64,000 nt of DNA from Irpex lacteus (lineage: Eukaryota; Basidiomycota; Agaricomycetes; Polyporales; Irpicaceae). Within the stretch, counting starts at the first letter, position 1; every line of letters begins with the position of its first letter. The position numbers were made by a program, and so were the translations under genes. The stretch lies in NCBI GenBank assembly GCA_001986395.2, contig MQVO02000013.1:62001-126000 (forward strand), read 5' to 3'. This document shows positions 25,744 to 37,089 of the stretch, in pieces. Below the pieces are notes generated by a model, which was not told where the DNA came from, did no database searches, and saw only the letters and a list, made by a program, of their open reading frames with translations.

Positions 25744-28700
25744 ATGACTGAGCCGATTGGACCTGAGCCGACTGGAGGAGCGCCGATTAGAGGAGTGCCG
25801 ACAGTGCTCGAGCCGAATGCACTAGAGCCGACTGGAGATATGCCGACTAGGCTTGAGCCGACAGACGATGTGCCGACTGCAGGTGTGCCGACTGCAGATG
25901 GGTTGACCGTTGCAGAGCCGACTGTTGTAGAGCCGACCGCAGCCGAGCTGCAAGGATCTGCGCCGACGGTGGAAGTGCCGATGGAAGGTGTACCACCAGG
26001 GACTGTGCCGACCGGAGGAGAGCCTGTTGCAGAGCCGATACGGCATGGCATGGTGCGCCTTGAGTCTGCCTCTGCGCACGACACAACGAGCCACCCTGGG
26101 GGACGCGAGACGGCTGGTCCGTCGAGCAGGCCCTTGGCGCAGGGTGCTTCGCCGTCGCAAGATACCAGCGAGCCGTTGCTGCAGGACGCGGCTGATGCGC
26201 CCGATGTGCGCTCGCCGCAGACCGAGGATGACCACGCAAGAGTGCCGAAGGGCCAGGATGCGGACACTGATGCGGACTCGAACGTGAGATATGTTCTCTC
26301 TGGCCAACCGACTGGTTGGGCGGCCATGGCGGCGCATATGCGCGAGTATGACGAGGAGAAAGTCAAGAATACTAAGGAGGATATTGATACCCTGTTGACC
26401 TTCGTGAGTACCCGCTGTTCTGCTTTGCTACGGTGTTACTTACAAATTATCTCGTAGGCTGGTTTGTTCTCTGCGGCCCTCACCGCCTTCCTTGTGGAGT
26501 CCTACTCCAGTCTCCTTCCTGATCCTAATGCACAGACCACTGCTGATTCAGCCCAGTCCCTCGTTGTCATGCAACAGATATATCTTCATGCATACAACTC
26601 ATCCTCAGACCCTGCCATTGCTCTTGCTCCAGCTGTTCCCCCTCCCTTCCAACCCTCTTCCAATGACATCCGAGTCAATGTCCTCTGGTTTGCCTCACTC
26701 ATCTTCAGTCTTATGACTGCTTCCTTTGCCATCCTAGTGAAGCAGTGGCTGCGGGAGTACCTTGCTGTTGACAACCCCTCTCCTCATGCTCGCCTTCGTA
26801 TCCGCCACTACCGAGAACCTGGTCTTAGGACCTGGAAAGTGTTTGAGATTGCTGCTGTCCTCCCACTCTTGCAGCAGCTTGCTCTTGCCCTATTCTTCAT
26901 AGGGCTCTGCTACTTCACTGCCTCAGTGCATGAGAGTGTTGGGAATACCAGTCTCCCACTTGTTGCTGGATGGGCTTTCTGCTTCACCACTGTCACAGTG
27001 CTCCCCTTGTTCTTCCCCCGATGTCCATATAAAATCACCTTGCTCAAATCGATACATCTCAGTGTGCATATGCATGTGGTCAAAGCAGTGGAGCAGGGTG
27101 CCTCTTGGTTGTACCATAAGGCTCCCACAGGTCACTGGGTTCAATCCTGGACAGAGAAACTCGGGAATTCCCTATACGTCCACTACTCTCTGCATAATGA
27201 GAGGGGATTTGTCATGGAGGACACCTCAGACTTGCAAATACTTGCTGAAGTGGACAGTGTCCAGTCTAACGATGAACTTATTGGCACAGTCATCTTTGAG
27301 TCTCTCCAGCAAATCCATGAGCCCAAGTGGGAAGATATAGTCAAGTTTCTGTACCGCTTGATTGAGCCACGTGTACAGAGAACCAACTTGCTCTCTAAAT
27401 CCTGGTACTATGTGGACTTGAATCTGTTGACTAGACCAGCATACACTGGCATTATCAACATTCTCTGTCATCACCTTCAAGTGCAGTTTAGCAAGTCCAA
27501 GGATAATCAGTGGATGACACAAGATGTTAATCTCCATGCTCTTTTCCTCCTGTTCTCTGACAGTCGTCACCAGTTTCCTCAATCTGGAGTGAAGCTTCTT
27601 GAGCAACATGGCACTGACATAGTATGTGCCCTTGCAAAAAAATGGGGAAGATCTGAGAACAGACACAAAACTTACTTTTGGCTCTTTGTCCGCATGAATA
27701 GCAGAGCTAAAGATCGCAACTGGAGTTGGAAACTATGCCTGCAGTATTTTGAAATCATTGCAGACAGCATTTTCCGCAGCTCTGGGGAAATATGCCCTTC
27801 TGATCTCTTCTCACTGCAAGGAGACATGCCATCTTGGCCTTGGAGTACTTGGAATGCTAGCCGTATCTGGGGACCTAATGTATGTGCTCGTGCTATGGAG
27901 TTGTTATCAGGTCCTATCGCTGCAATACTGCAAGAAACAGAATCTACTACCAGTAGCAACTACAGCCCAAAGACTAACCTGGAACTAGCATCTGTTGCAA
28001 ATCAGGGAGACAGAAACTTTTGCATTGTTGGCGCCCTAGTTAGCATGTGGAACTTGACCAATATAGCAAAATATGAATGTAACATACAGCCATTACACTT
28101 CATAATCAAGAGCTGTCTCTCTCAGCACAGTGGCACATTGGCTATTTTGCAAGCTCTTGGACAAGTGGAGGAGTCAACACTTATTGGTGTATGCGCTGAC
28201 ATTGACTATAGAACACCCAAAGGTACATTGACTCTGAAACCATTGTGACTTCACTTCTGACCTGACATCAGTTGATGGGCAGATGCTTCAAAACTTGATC
28301 ATTGCACTTTCAAACCCTGCTATCTTTGAACACCGTCCCTTGAAGATCTACTCTCGACTTACACATGCTCTCAAGATCCTATACTTTGGTATCCATCTTT
28401 TTGACCAGGAAGACACTCTCCAATATCAGGCCCAGTTCACAACACTCTTCAAGATCTTGATTCAAGTTGTCTACCAGTCAACAGAAGACTCTACTTCAGC
28501 TCAAGAACATAAACTCGCTGGTACTGGCCCTCCTACCACAAATCAGGATTGTGTGCTTGCTCAATTCATTCAAGACTCTTCCACAGAGTTGCAGGCCAAG
28601 GCCAACAAATCTCTGATAAAGGCATGCCTTAAACATATACAGAGGCAAGATGTCAGGGCAGCTGATGTAGAATGGAAGTATGACCCGACTCTGAAGTATG

Positions 28701-28897
28701 AGCAGCGGGTCTTGACATTTAAGCCAGAGAGGACAGTCTTTGAGGATAGCTTTGTGGAGTGGCTGTTGGTGCTCTACAGGGCCTCTAGTAGTGATGGGAA
28801 TCAGGGTGGCTTGGATGAAGAGATCAATCAGAAGTTCTATAGGATCAAACAGCTTGGTCTAGTGACAAAGGTTAGAGAGAAGTACCCCATGTTATGA
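25744..28897 (+). CDS. DUF6535 membrane protein, copy 2 (about 1016 aa, 3 exons)
   Basis: Exons 25744-26403, 26458-28222 and 28272-28897 join in frame with the same intron positions as copy 1. The N-terminal repeat region is shorter (exon 1 of 220 codons against 235) and ordered differently. The membrane core is almost identical to copy 1 (LFSAALTAFLVESYSSLLPD, LWFASLIFSLMTASFAILVK), but the C-terminal helical half diverges more, for example QWMTQDVNLHALFLLFSDSR in place of the copy-1 sequence. Both copies keep open frames and splice sites, so both may be functional. The tract at 28222-28271, with a stop codon in frame, is read as a 49-bp intron because copy 1 has the same GTACATTGACTCT..CAG layout. 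Confidence 0.88.
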
Positions 28898-29775
28898 TTA
28901 TTGTAGGTAGTGTAGACATTATAAGTAGGATAAAGTGACTGGAACATGTATCAGCTTTCCCCTCTCCTTTTCTTGACTGGCCAACAATAGGGAATAGGAA
29001 CAATTATCAGTGTGCAAATTGTACAATGTAGACAGGTGGTGATGTAGCTACAAACCAACCCATTTGTTGAGTCCTTGGTCAACCTCAGCAGTTAAGTGTC
29101 ACCTATGATGGCGTAGGACTAGGCTCACCATTATTTGAGGAACATTACACTAGTGCATGCACAACGTTTCTGCATATTGGGTGAAATGTTGTTCTTCTGG
29201 GCACATGGACAGATAAGTGTATCGAGAGAAAATGACGGTCGAGGAAGTGTGCAAGCAGTAACAACTGGGTGTTGAAACTAGGAAGCAAGCTTATATCCAG
29301 CGACCTGTGGTGGATGGACAGCATAGTCAGTGTCTGCGGTCCATGTGTTGAAGGAGGTTGCAGACAATATCAGAAGTGAAACCTCAGTATAGAAAGTAAC
29401 ATATCAACACAAGAACACACCATAGAAAGCACCCAGTACAGTCGGATCATGAGTCTTGTTGAGCATAAGAACTCTAGTTGATGCAGAAGAAACCAGAGCA
29501 GATATCAAGGGAGCGATGATGGCCGTTAGAGCGTGCACATACAAATATATGACACAATATGCTTACCGAGAATCATAGTAGTACTTCCTCAGATGATCAT
29601 TCCCAACCCTGACTGTTCCACGGCTCTTATGCAACAGCTGCTAGTGGAAGTGAATATCACTTGACGTCGAAGCGATGAGCAAAAGTGAGACGGTATTGGG
29701 AAGCCCTTCCTGGGCAGCATGGCTGATCGGCAGTGCCTTTTTTGAGCTCACCTGGCATCCAAAATGCCTCACATG
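28898..29775. repeat. Diverged downstream segment after DUF6535 copy 2
   Basis: Bases 29450-29640 match the unit tail at 80-320 (vestiges of the splice-donor cassette, GCTTACCGAGAATC). It stops at ATGG just before the terminus of an AT-rich element, and the unit picks up again at about 32165. No gene is seen. Confidence 0.6.
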
Positions 29776-30088
29776 GTTACGATTCCTGAGTGTAACGAAG
29801 TAGAATCGTCTCAATACGATGTGCTGCATTTACGGCGCTTGTAAGTGACGGATTTCGTTGCCAAACCGTGGGAGTTCTGCTTGTTATCCTTGTTACTACA
29901 GTAATACTTGTGTAACAACAACTGTATTTTGTGAATTGTGAAGTCAAATCTTGCTCATTTCACAAGTTTAGTACACCAAATTGTAGCTATCGAGAAGGCC
30001 TTTCAGATGATAATATAATCCTGAACTAATATGGTCTGTAAGAAAAGATATGGGCTGGATGGCTTTGGATGAGGACTTGAGATTCAAA

Positions 30089-30180
30089 CTCAGCTAAACT
30101 CAGACCAAAGCGCCCAAGTGCGCAAGCAACTTGCACCAGCTGCTTCAGAAGGTTGCGGGTTCAATTCCCCCTTGGGTCAC
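30089..30180 (+). repeat. tRNA-derived module (plus strand)
   Basis: A box-A-like CAGCTAAACTCAG and a box-B GGGTTCAATTCCC, about 65 bp apart, followed by CTTGGGTCAC. It is degenerate as a tRNA but typical of a SINE head. Confidence 0.45.
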
Positions 30181-30464
30181 ATTTTATAACTTGCTCATTT
30201 CTGACCATGTGACATTCAAAAAATGCCACAAATTGCGTAAAATAATCACTGAACGTGTTTGTATATTTCTACGACTCAAAATTACATTCATACATGTTGA
30301 TCTACAGCATACCATTAGTGGACAACCAAATCATATCCAATCTCAATGTCACTGATTCTATATCCTATGTTCAGTAGTAATAAAATGATTAATGTATTTA
30401 CAGATTATATTATCATTTTATCATGTTTTTTGTACTATGTTGTGATAGAGTTTTAGCAAGATAA

Positions 30465-30560
30465 AAAAGTGGCACCGAGGGGATTGGAACTTGCAGCCTT
30501 CTGAGCTGAGGAGGTACATAATCAAGTTTAGCTAAAAAGAGCCAAAACTGCGGAAGCAAA
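30465..30560 (-). repeat. tRNA-derived module (minus strand)
   Basis: Read on the minus strand it shows TAGCTAAACTTG and then a box-B-like AAGTTCCAATCC ending CTCGGTGCC. It resembles the module at 30089 in layout but is inverted relative to it. Confidence 0.4.
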
Positions 30561-30761
30561 ATATTTGACCTCCATTATTGGCTAATATCATACTAGTAAG
30601 CAGATCACAACCCAAAAATGGTAGGTACATGGGCTCCTATTTTATTAAAAGCCTGAAAAGTGGCCACATCAATGTTTCCAGCCCATCAAATGGCTAACAG
30701 ACACCTGCTTCCGCTTCAGATTGCCTAAAAGGGTAATGATGTGAGCTCACCGCCTTTCTGG

Positions 30762-31680
30762 GCGCTTGGGCGCTTATTTTGTCGTTTTACTCCTTTGGAA
30801 TGATGTCACATGACACAAACATATGCTGATGTCATAAAGAAAAAATATGTTTTCTGGACCGGATTTTGCCCAGGATTCTGAATCTAATCTCAGAATTTCG
30901 ATAGCTGCACTGGTTCAGAAGATATTTGAGCAATATTGAATATATTTCGCATTTTTGAATTTTCCCATGGTTTAATCCACTTGATATAAGGGTAGCAGTA
31001 GTGATACGGGTTAAGAACTTTAGCATCATGATTCTAGCATATATGGCCTGTCTCTATGTCAGTGATTATATGCTGATTTTTGCGCATTTTTCTGACTCAA
31101 AATGAGCTTGCCGCAAAATTATGATGAAAAATACATTAGAAGCCCTATATCTTGTACCAATTATCTAAGCACTATTACGAGGAGTTCAGAACTAGCGCCG
31201 TTTTGTGGGCGCTTGCTCTGAACTCCTCGTAATAGTGCTTACATGAGCACAAAAGACTGTATCTATGGAGTAAAATGAAAGTTTGAACATTCCTTTGCAA
31301 GTTTGCAGTATCATGCAGCTTGAACATGACATAATAACAACATGTGTGATGCCATCAAAACATAACCCAATTAAGTAGTAGCTATAGACTTTTTTTTCAA
31401 TAAAATCCAAATAACCACTGTATTATGAAAATAACGGTTTTCGCCTCTCAAATAAGTCACAGACATACTGTGCTTTGTCTATGATTACTAAAAAGGGTAA
31501 CTGTACATACTCACTGTCTTTTGAAGTATATGGGTGCTTATCTTCACTGTTTACTGCTTTAGAATGGTATCATATATCAGAAACATATGTGAATGTCAAA
31601 AAACATATGATATGTTTTTTGGCCAGATTTTGCTCAGAGTTATGAAAATCGACTCAGAATCTTTGTAACTGAAGTCAGTC
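30762..31680. repeat. Repeated AT-rich blocks of element 1
   Basis: A block of about 150 bp (TGGGCGCTTATTTT, then a GATGTCACATGACAC-like core, ATATGTTTTCTGGACC, GATTCTGAATC) occurs at 30762-30910 and again, diverged, at 31515-31660. An inverted copy is in element 2 at about 32845-32960. Confidence 0.6.
31166..31241. repeat. Long hairpin with 34-bp arms
   Basis: Arms 31166-31199 and 31208-31241 are perfectly complementary over the outer 25 bp (TAAGCACTATTACGAGGAGT and onward), with three mismatches further in and a loop of about 8 bp. Confidence 0.8.
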
Positions 31681-32154
31681 ATGATGGATTTGACATTTCA
31701 TTCTTTTCTTTACATAGATCGCCATGAAATATAATATAATGCTAATGAGTTTCAAATTCTGTTTCGTTCGCAATCTTGCCTTTCTCCCACTTCTTACCTG
31801 AGTTTGTTTTCTTTTACCTTTGCCCTTCATATGTTTCTTCCTTATTTCACCTCCACATACTTCTTTCTTTCTACTCGAGTGATCTTTTCAACGTGCTTGA
31901 CTATAATTATTGTCTTTTACCAACCAAAGAAGCACCCCTTTGCATTCTTGATTTATCCAATCATGTTGAAGCTTTCTTCTTTATGTTTTGCTTGCTTGCA
32001 TTGTCATGTTGGTCCAGTAGCTTGGTCCAGCTCTCCCTAGGTTTGACGTCAGTTTAAGGCCTCTTCTATTATATTCATTGATTATGGTGTGTCAACTTTG
32101 ATAGAGCATCCAGAAATCAGGAATCGTTACTTGCCACTTGATGGCCTTACTCCC

Positions 32155-32563
32155 CCAAGTCAATTTAGCATGAACAAGAGGAGCGGAGACTCGTCAGCCA
32201 GCCATCTTAAAATACGTCAGGTTTGAGACTGATCAACGCGAGAGTGCGACTGCACTGGAGGCCGGTGTGTTTGTCGAGGCAGAGCAATGGTCGAGGAGGC
32301 TGGGTGCAACAACAACCGGGTGTTGATATAGAAGGAGAGTCGTGAAGGAGGAACATTGTGGCAGCCTATGGGTACTTAGTCGGCCTCTGCGGTCAATGCA
32401 GCAAGGTGAGGGTGGCCTACAGCGTAGGAAAGTTGGCCACCAGACTCAGCAATAACACATCAAAATTGATACCACTCACTGTAATGAGTACCGCATATAG
32501 TCGTGCTTGATGCACGCAAGAACTCTAGCTCAACATATCAGCTTATAAGAGAGCAGTGACTTG
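32155..32563. repeat. Island of unit sequence between the two AT-rich elements
   Basis: It matches bases 500-900 of the window (GCATGAACA, GGTGTGTTTGTC, AGAGAGCAGTGA), so it is host unit DNA left between two insertions. Confidence 0.75.
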
Positions 32564-33594
32564 TGGGAGTGAGGCCATCAAGTGGCAGTTTACGATTCCT
32601 GAGGTTTTCAGTAACTTTAAACAACAGAAAAACACCTACTACATCAGAATGAACACATGATATACAAAAGCTACTCTATATAGTCATATAATTTATTATT
32701 ACATGGAGTCTCAAAAATCATCATATGCAGTATTGCTATGTATTGTATAATGCATTTTAGCTAAAGTAATCTATTTCAGAAAGGATAGGTGATGTTTGGC
32801 CTGTATTTGATGAATAGTGAGCCTTACCTAGTTTTGGAGCTTGGATTCAGAATCCTAGAAGAAATCTGAGCTGGAAAACATATACTTGTATCTTCCATCA
32901 AAAAATCTTGATGTCATGTGATCTGGCTCAAAACGTACAAAAAGCAAAAATAAGCGCCCAAAATGATCTATTGATCTATATTGCCTTTTTAGGCAACTTT
33001 CATACATCAATATACTGCAAGCCAATATTTGAATGTGATTGAATTTAAACGTCAAGACTCAATAACAATTTTAAATACACGTCCAATATTATGTAAAAGC
33101 AGTCATATGCATTTTATACTTCCTTTTTTTGTTATAGTTATGTATATCAATAACACTTCAAAACTTGTCTTATAGATTATTTGAACAAAGGTAATTTTTA
33201 TATTTGAAAGTTCAAGTTAACAAACTTTTGTTACTGTTATTATACACATAAGTAATATTGTTACCCTTCTTACTATAGTAACTAATGTTGCTTATCATCA
33301 TAATACCTCTTACACATAGTCAGAAAGTGACACAACGACTAGTTCACCAAAATCTATTTTTATTCTCCGACTACTTGAGATTTGAATTGAATTGACAGTA
33401 TTTTTGCCTCTTTTGACATTTTAGGAAGTCCATTTGATGGCATCAATCACATCAAAATTGATGGCAGTACCAGTTTGACGTGACACTTACGACAATGACA
33501 TGAATTGCACTTGAGATATGCAAGAAACAAAGTGCAGTCAATTCGAAGTCCATCTGTACTTGTTTCTGAGCTATGTAAGCGTGCTTATGTGTAA

Positions 33595-33632
33595 TTCCAC
33601 TCAGGCGCTGACCGGTCAGCGCCTGAGTGGAA
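33595..33632. repeat. Perfect 38-bp palindrome
   Basis: 19-bp arms (TTCCACTCAGGCGCTGACC) with no loop, GC-rich within an AT-rich surround. Confidence 0.85.
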
Positions 33633-33984
33633 ATCCAGGTAAGCAGTCTTAGGTCATATCTATAAGCTCTTGGCGTCATTTCATGTTATTTCATGTTATT
33701 TCCCTCATATCTCCATGAGTTTTTATCCAATCTGCACGGTTTTTATATCAAACGAAAGCTACCGTTTGTGGGCATCTTTTGATGTCATAATCACTGCACA
33801 TGTTCAAAGCAAATAGAGCGTCAAACGTATATCTCTACAAGAACAATAAAAATTATATTATCAGTAGCTTTCTACAGCAACAAAAGATAACTACAACACA
33901 ATTGATGAGCCAATGTATTATTTCTGCAACTTCATATTATTCTTGAGCATCATACAAATCAAATTGAGAAAGTTAAGAAAATGA

Positions 33985-34035
33985 CTCAAAGAAGAGTCGA
34001 ACTCGCAACCTTTCGAACTCAAGTCTTGCGCGTTC
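33985..34035 (-). repeat. tRNA-like box B module (minus strand)
   Basis: On the minus strand, GGTTGCGAGTTCGACTC resembles the T-arm and box B of a tRNA gene. It lies just outside the inner inverted repeat. No complete tRNA can be folded. Confidence 0.35.
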
Positions 34036-34169
34036 ACTTTTGTCCACCTCCACATGTCTCTGAAAGTTCCGAATTTGGGGAATCTATGCATGGACATGTC
34101 CACGTGGACATGTCCATTTATGGACTATGTCACCTCTTATGTCACGGTCTGTCACAACGCCCCGCAGCT

Positions 34170-36480
34170 ATGTCATCGTCGCTGTCCCAATTAAGAAACT
34201 GTAGTTGGAACCAGAGTTCGTCGTTTCGTCGCCGCGTCGCTCAACCAGTCTGCCCCCTTCTTCTTCAACCACAACCACGGCGTGCCCCCTCACCTTTTGT
34301 ACTATTTATGCGCTTCGTTTCTGGCCCCCTTGGTGTTGTCTTAATCTGGTTTGAAAGCTGGACGTGCCCTATTTGCCGCGCAAAACACGATATCACATAC
34401 TGCAAAGGACTCAACGAACCTGAAAACGAGGGTCGTTACTTTGTTTCGGTGAGTCCTTTGATATTTTCGTTCATAAATAGCATATTATAAACAAAAGGCG
34501 CTGTTACACGCACAGTGTGAGAACTATCACAAGCGGACGTTCCGGTGGGCAAGCACCAAGCCGTCACAGATATTGGACGCCTACACAGCCTCGACCTCCC
34601 AAGCGCCTTCCTCTCCACCTGCATTTCATTCATTTTATCACCCTTCTGAACTGAAGCCTACCATGCCGCGGAGTGACACAGACCAGGAACAGCCTGGAAA
34701 GGAACCGTGTGCACATCCAGGATGCACTCGCACTCGGGTCCACGGGGACTGCCAACGAAGAACGTGCAGAAAACATTGCCTCGAGGCTGGCGGTTGTTCT
34801 GCCTCTGGTCACGCTGTGCCGCTTGGCCGAGCAGCTGCCAAGACACGATCAGTACCTGACCCACCCCGCTCAAGCTCTCATGTTTCTGCGACACAACATT
34901 CTCTTCCCCCCACTCCGTCTCCAGTCAACCCACCACTCGCTACCATTACCGAAGAACGACTGCCTTCCGAACGACCACCATCTCAGGCACGTCCTGCTAG
35001 TCAGGCCCTTCCGCTGCCGCCGCTGCCACCACCACCGCCACCACCACCATCATCACAACCCGCCGCCAAGAAACAGCGTTCTCAAAATGCTGTTGCGGGT
35101 CCTAGTCAGCCCCGACACGTGTCACATATGAAGGCGATCGACCTGGAAGCCCTTGACAAGGCTATCGCTTTGGAGACCCAGAACAAGGCTATGGAGGCGG
35201 AGAAGAAAGCGTTGCAGCAGCAAGTGGAGAATCAGGTGAGGGTGACGGTCTGGAAATCGGTGCGTAGTATTAGTGCTGCTACGTAGTACTTTTCTAACTG
35301 TATTAAATCTTAGGACAACGGAAAGCCGAAGACGCACGTTGTGCAGGCTGGCTTTACGTTCCCTCTCCTCGCGTGTACACAACCCATCCTCAGTCAACTT
35401 GGGCTGATTGATGAGAAGGCTCCGGCAGGGAAGCCAGTGTACTTCCAGGTATACGACCGCATTCACGAGGAGTGGGAGCAAGTACAAATGGGCTACAGTA
35501 TCAAGCTTCGCAAAGACGATCATCCTTTCTTCGCCGCCGCCGATATTGACTGCGACTCACTCCCAGAATTCGATCTCAAGTGCGCCCGCTATCATACCTC
35601 TGGCGATACCATGCATGTACGTAACAACCTGGCTGGGGAGCGCAGATCTGTGCGGGAGCAGGCAAACGAACGCATCATACGGACTGCCTCGGAACTGAAG
35701 ACTCTGGCTAAGGGAAAAGCTAAGCCGCTTCGCTCCCCTGTGCAACCACGACCAAAGCCGAAGCCTCTACCCAGAACTGCTCATGCGCCAAAGGATATCT
35801 TCTCTGACTCTGTCGACGACTCTAGCTCTGAACTCGAACCACTAGTCTTTCCTTGGGATTCTCGCAAGCGCACCATCACAAACGTCGACCGCTCTGGCTC
35901 TGATGCAGCAATCAAGAAGCCTGTGTCGTCACCTCTGTATATCTCATCAGCCTCTCCAGAACCTCGTCCTGCTCGCTCTGTGCGTCGTAAGCTGCATGCC
36001 GAAGAAGACTCAGACGTCATCTCTATCCCTAGTCGCAGTTCTCCAGAGCCAGCTGCTAGCCGTCGCTGGCCGCAAGACTTCTATCTATGTGACATTGACG
36101 CCTGCTTCGCTGAATGCAAGAAAAAGAAATCCGAATCGCAAGCTCCTCGCGATGATGGTTCAGGCAACGAGGCAGATAGCGACTTTGACAAGAGCGCAGA
36201 CGAGGCGGAAGAACGCTCCGAGTCAGTGAAGGAAATCTTTGCACGGATCTTTGGGCAAGATACTTCTTTTGTCAGGTCTACGTTTTACGATGTGCGCAAG
36301 CGCTATGCAACGATGCGTACTCGCAATCGTGATCTAGTTCAGATTGCTCTTTCCGCAGGCCGCAAGAACACAGGTTTGTGGAAGAACTTCGTCCTTACCC
36401 TTCCTAAACACACTACCAAGAAACGCACTCTCGCTAATGCACGTCGCACTATGAACAAGCATAACGGTAATAGCTCTTAA
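34170..36480 (+). CDS. GRF-type zinc-finger, cysteine-rich protein (721 aa, 3 exons)
   Basis: Exons 34170-34448, 34516-35235 and 35314-36480 join in frame. A GRF-like zinc ribbon spans the first junction (CPICRAKHD, NEGRYFVS / CENYHKRTFRW, about residues 71-104). A second cysteine/histidine cluster follows (CAHPGCTRTRVHGDCQRR, then CRKHCLEAGGCSASGH), then a proline-rich stretch with a run of eight prolines, a short coiled coil (ALETQNKAMEAEKKALQQQ), and a large C-terminal region with acidic serine tracts (DSVDDSSSELE) ending in a basic tail. GRF fingers usually bind nucleic acid. The gene is convergent with the KDZ-associated gene inside one pair of inverted repeats, which suggests an element-encoded accessory protein; that is inference. 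Confidence 0.75.
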
Positions 36481-36578
36481 TTGTTTCGTTGTCATCCGCT
36501 TCTGTAATCTGTGCCACCATTTCATTGTCCGTTTCCTTATCCCTATCGTGATACCTCATAGCATGTTCCGAAACCATC

Positions 36579-36650
36579 TCGGTGACGCCCCTCCTCTCTT
36601 ACTTGTCTCGATCTCTGTGATGCCCCTCCTCTCTTACTTGTCTCAAACCC
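36579..36650 (+). repeat. Two-copy tandem repeat, about 36 bp
   Basis: GCCCCTCCTCTCTTACTTGT with flanking GTGA and CTCNNNC is repeated twice just downstream of the GRF gene. No function is evident. Confidence 0.7.
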
Positions 36651-37089
36651 TGTGTTGTATTGTTCTTTGTATTACTCTAGTTACATGTAGCATGTGTGTA
36701 ATGTATATCATCCACTCCTTTGCGTGTGAGGTATACGTGCTCGTTTGAGTCTGAAACTGCTAGGCGCCTGAGTACCGTCAAGGCAAAACTTGACGCATTA
36801 ATTGCAATTGGTCACGCTTGGACTATCAATGCTATACTAAGCATATACATCATATGTACCTAGTAGAACATCGTCATTTAGCTATGTAACAAATTAGTTC
36901 ACATGTGAGGCTAAAAAAAGACGTTGTAGTTGGCTTGTGGCCACGGGCGCTCCCCCCACTGTGAGCCGCGGCTTGTCGGCTTGGCCTGGCCAGCCTGGAG
37001 ACGGAGCAATTGCTCACGCTCCAGTGCGGTCAAGAAAACAAGTGTACATGTTTACTAATACTACCATTAACTATGAATTACAAGTATGA
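36651..37089. other. Convergent intergenic stretch
   Basis: It lies between the two convergent genes and holds no open frame or repeat worth calling, apart from a GC-rich patch (36945-37020) amid AT-rich sequence. Both genes would be polyadenylated here. Confidence 0.4.

Larger units (their letters stand above)
29776..32154. mobile_element. AT-rich non-autonomous DNA element 1
   Basis: It begins GTTACGATTCCTGAG, and its right part has the inverse CAGGAATCGTTAC (32118-32130) followed by TTGCCACTTGATGGCC. The unit sequence is interrupted exactly here: about 490 and 500 in the first unit correspond to either side. The first 125 bp match, inverted, the last 125 bp of element 2 (39742-39866) at roughly 80% by eye. 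It holds no convincing gene. Instead it has two tRNA-like modules, a long hairpin and repeated AT-rich blocks. Confidence 0.65.

Noticed and set aside
31776..32057. 93-codon hydrophobic frame in AT-rich element 1
   Set aside because: Pyrimidine-rich sequence yields phenylalanine/leucine/serine-rich frames by chance. There is no conservation or start context to support a gene.
30000..34035. Functional tRNA genes at the tRNA-like modules
   Set aside because: Acceptor and anticodon stems cannot be completed and the modules lie inside mobile elements.
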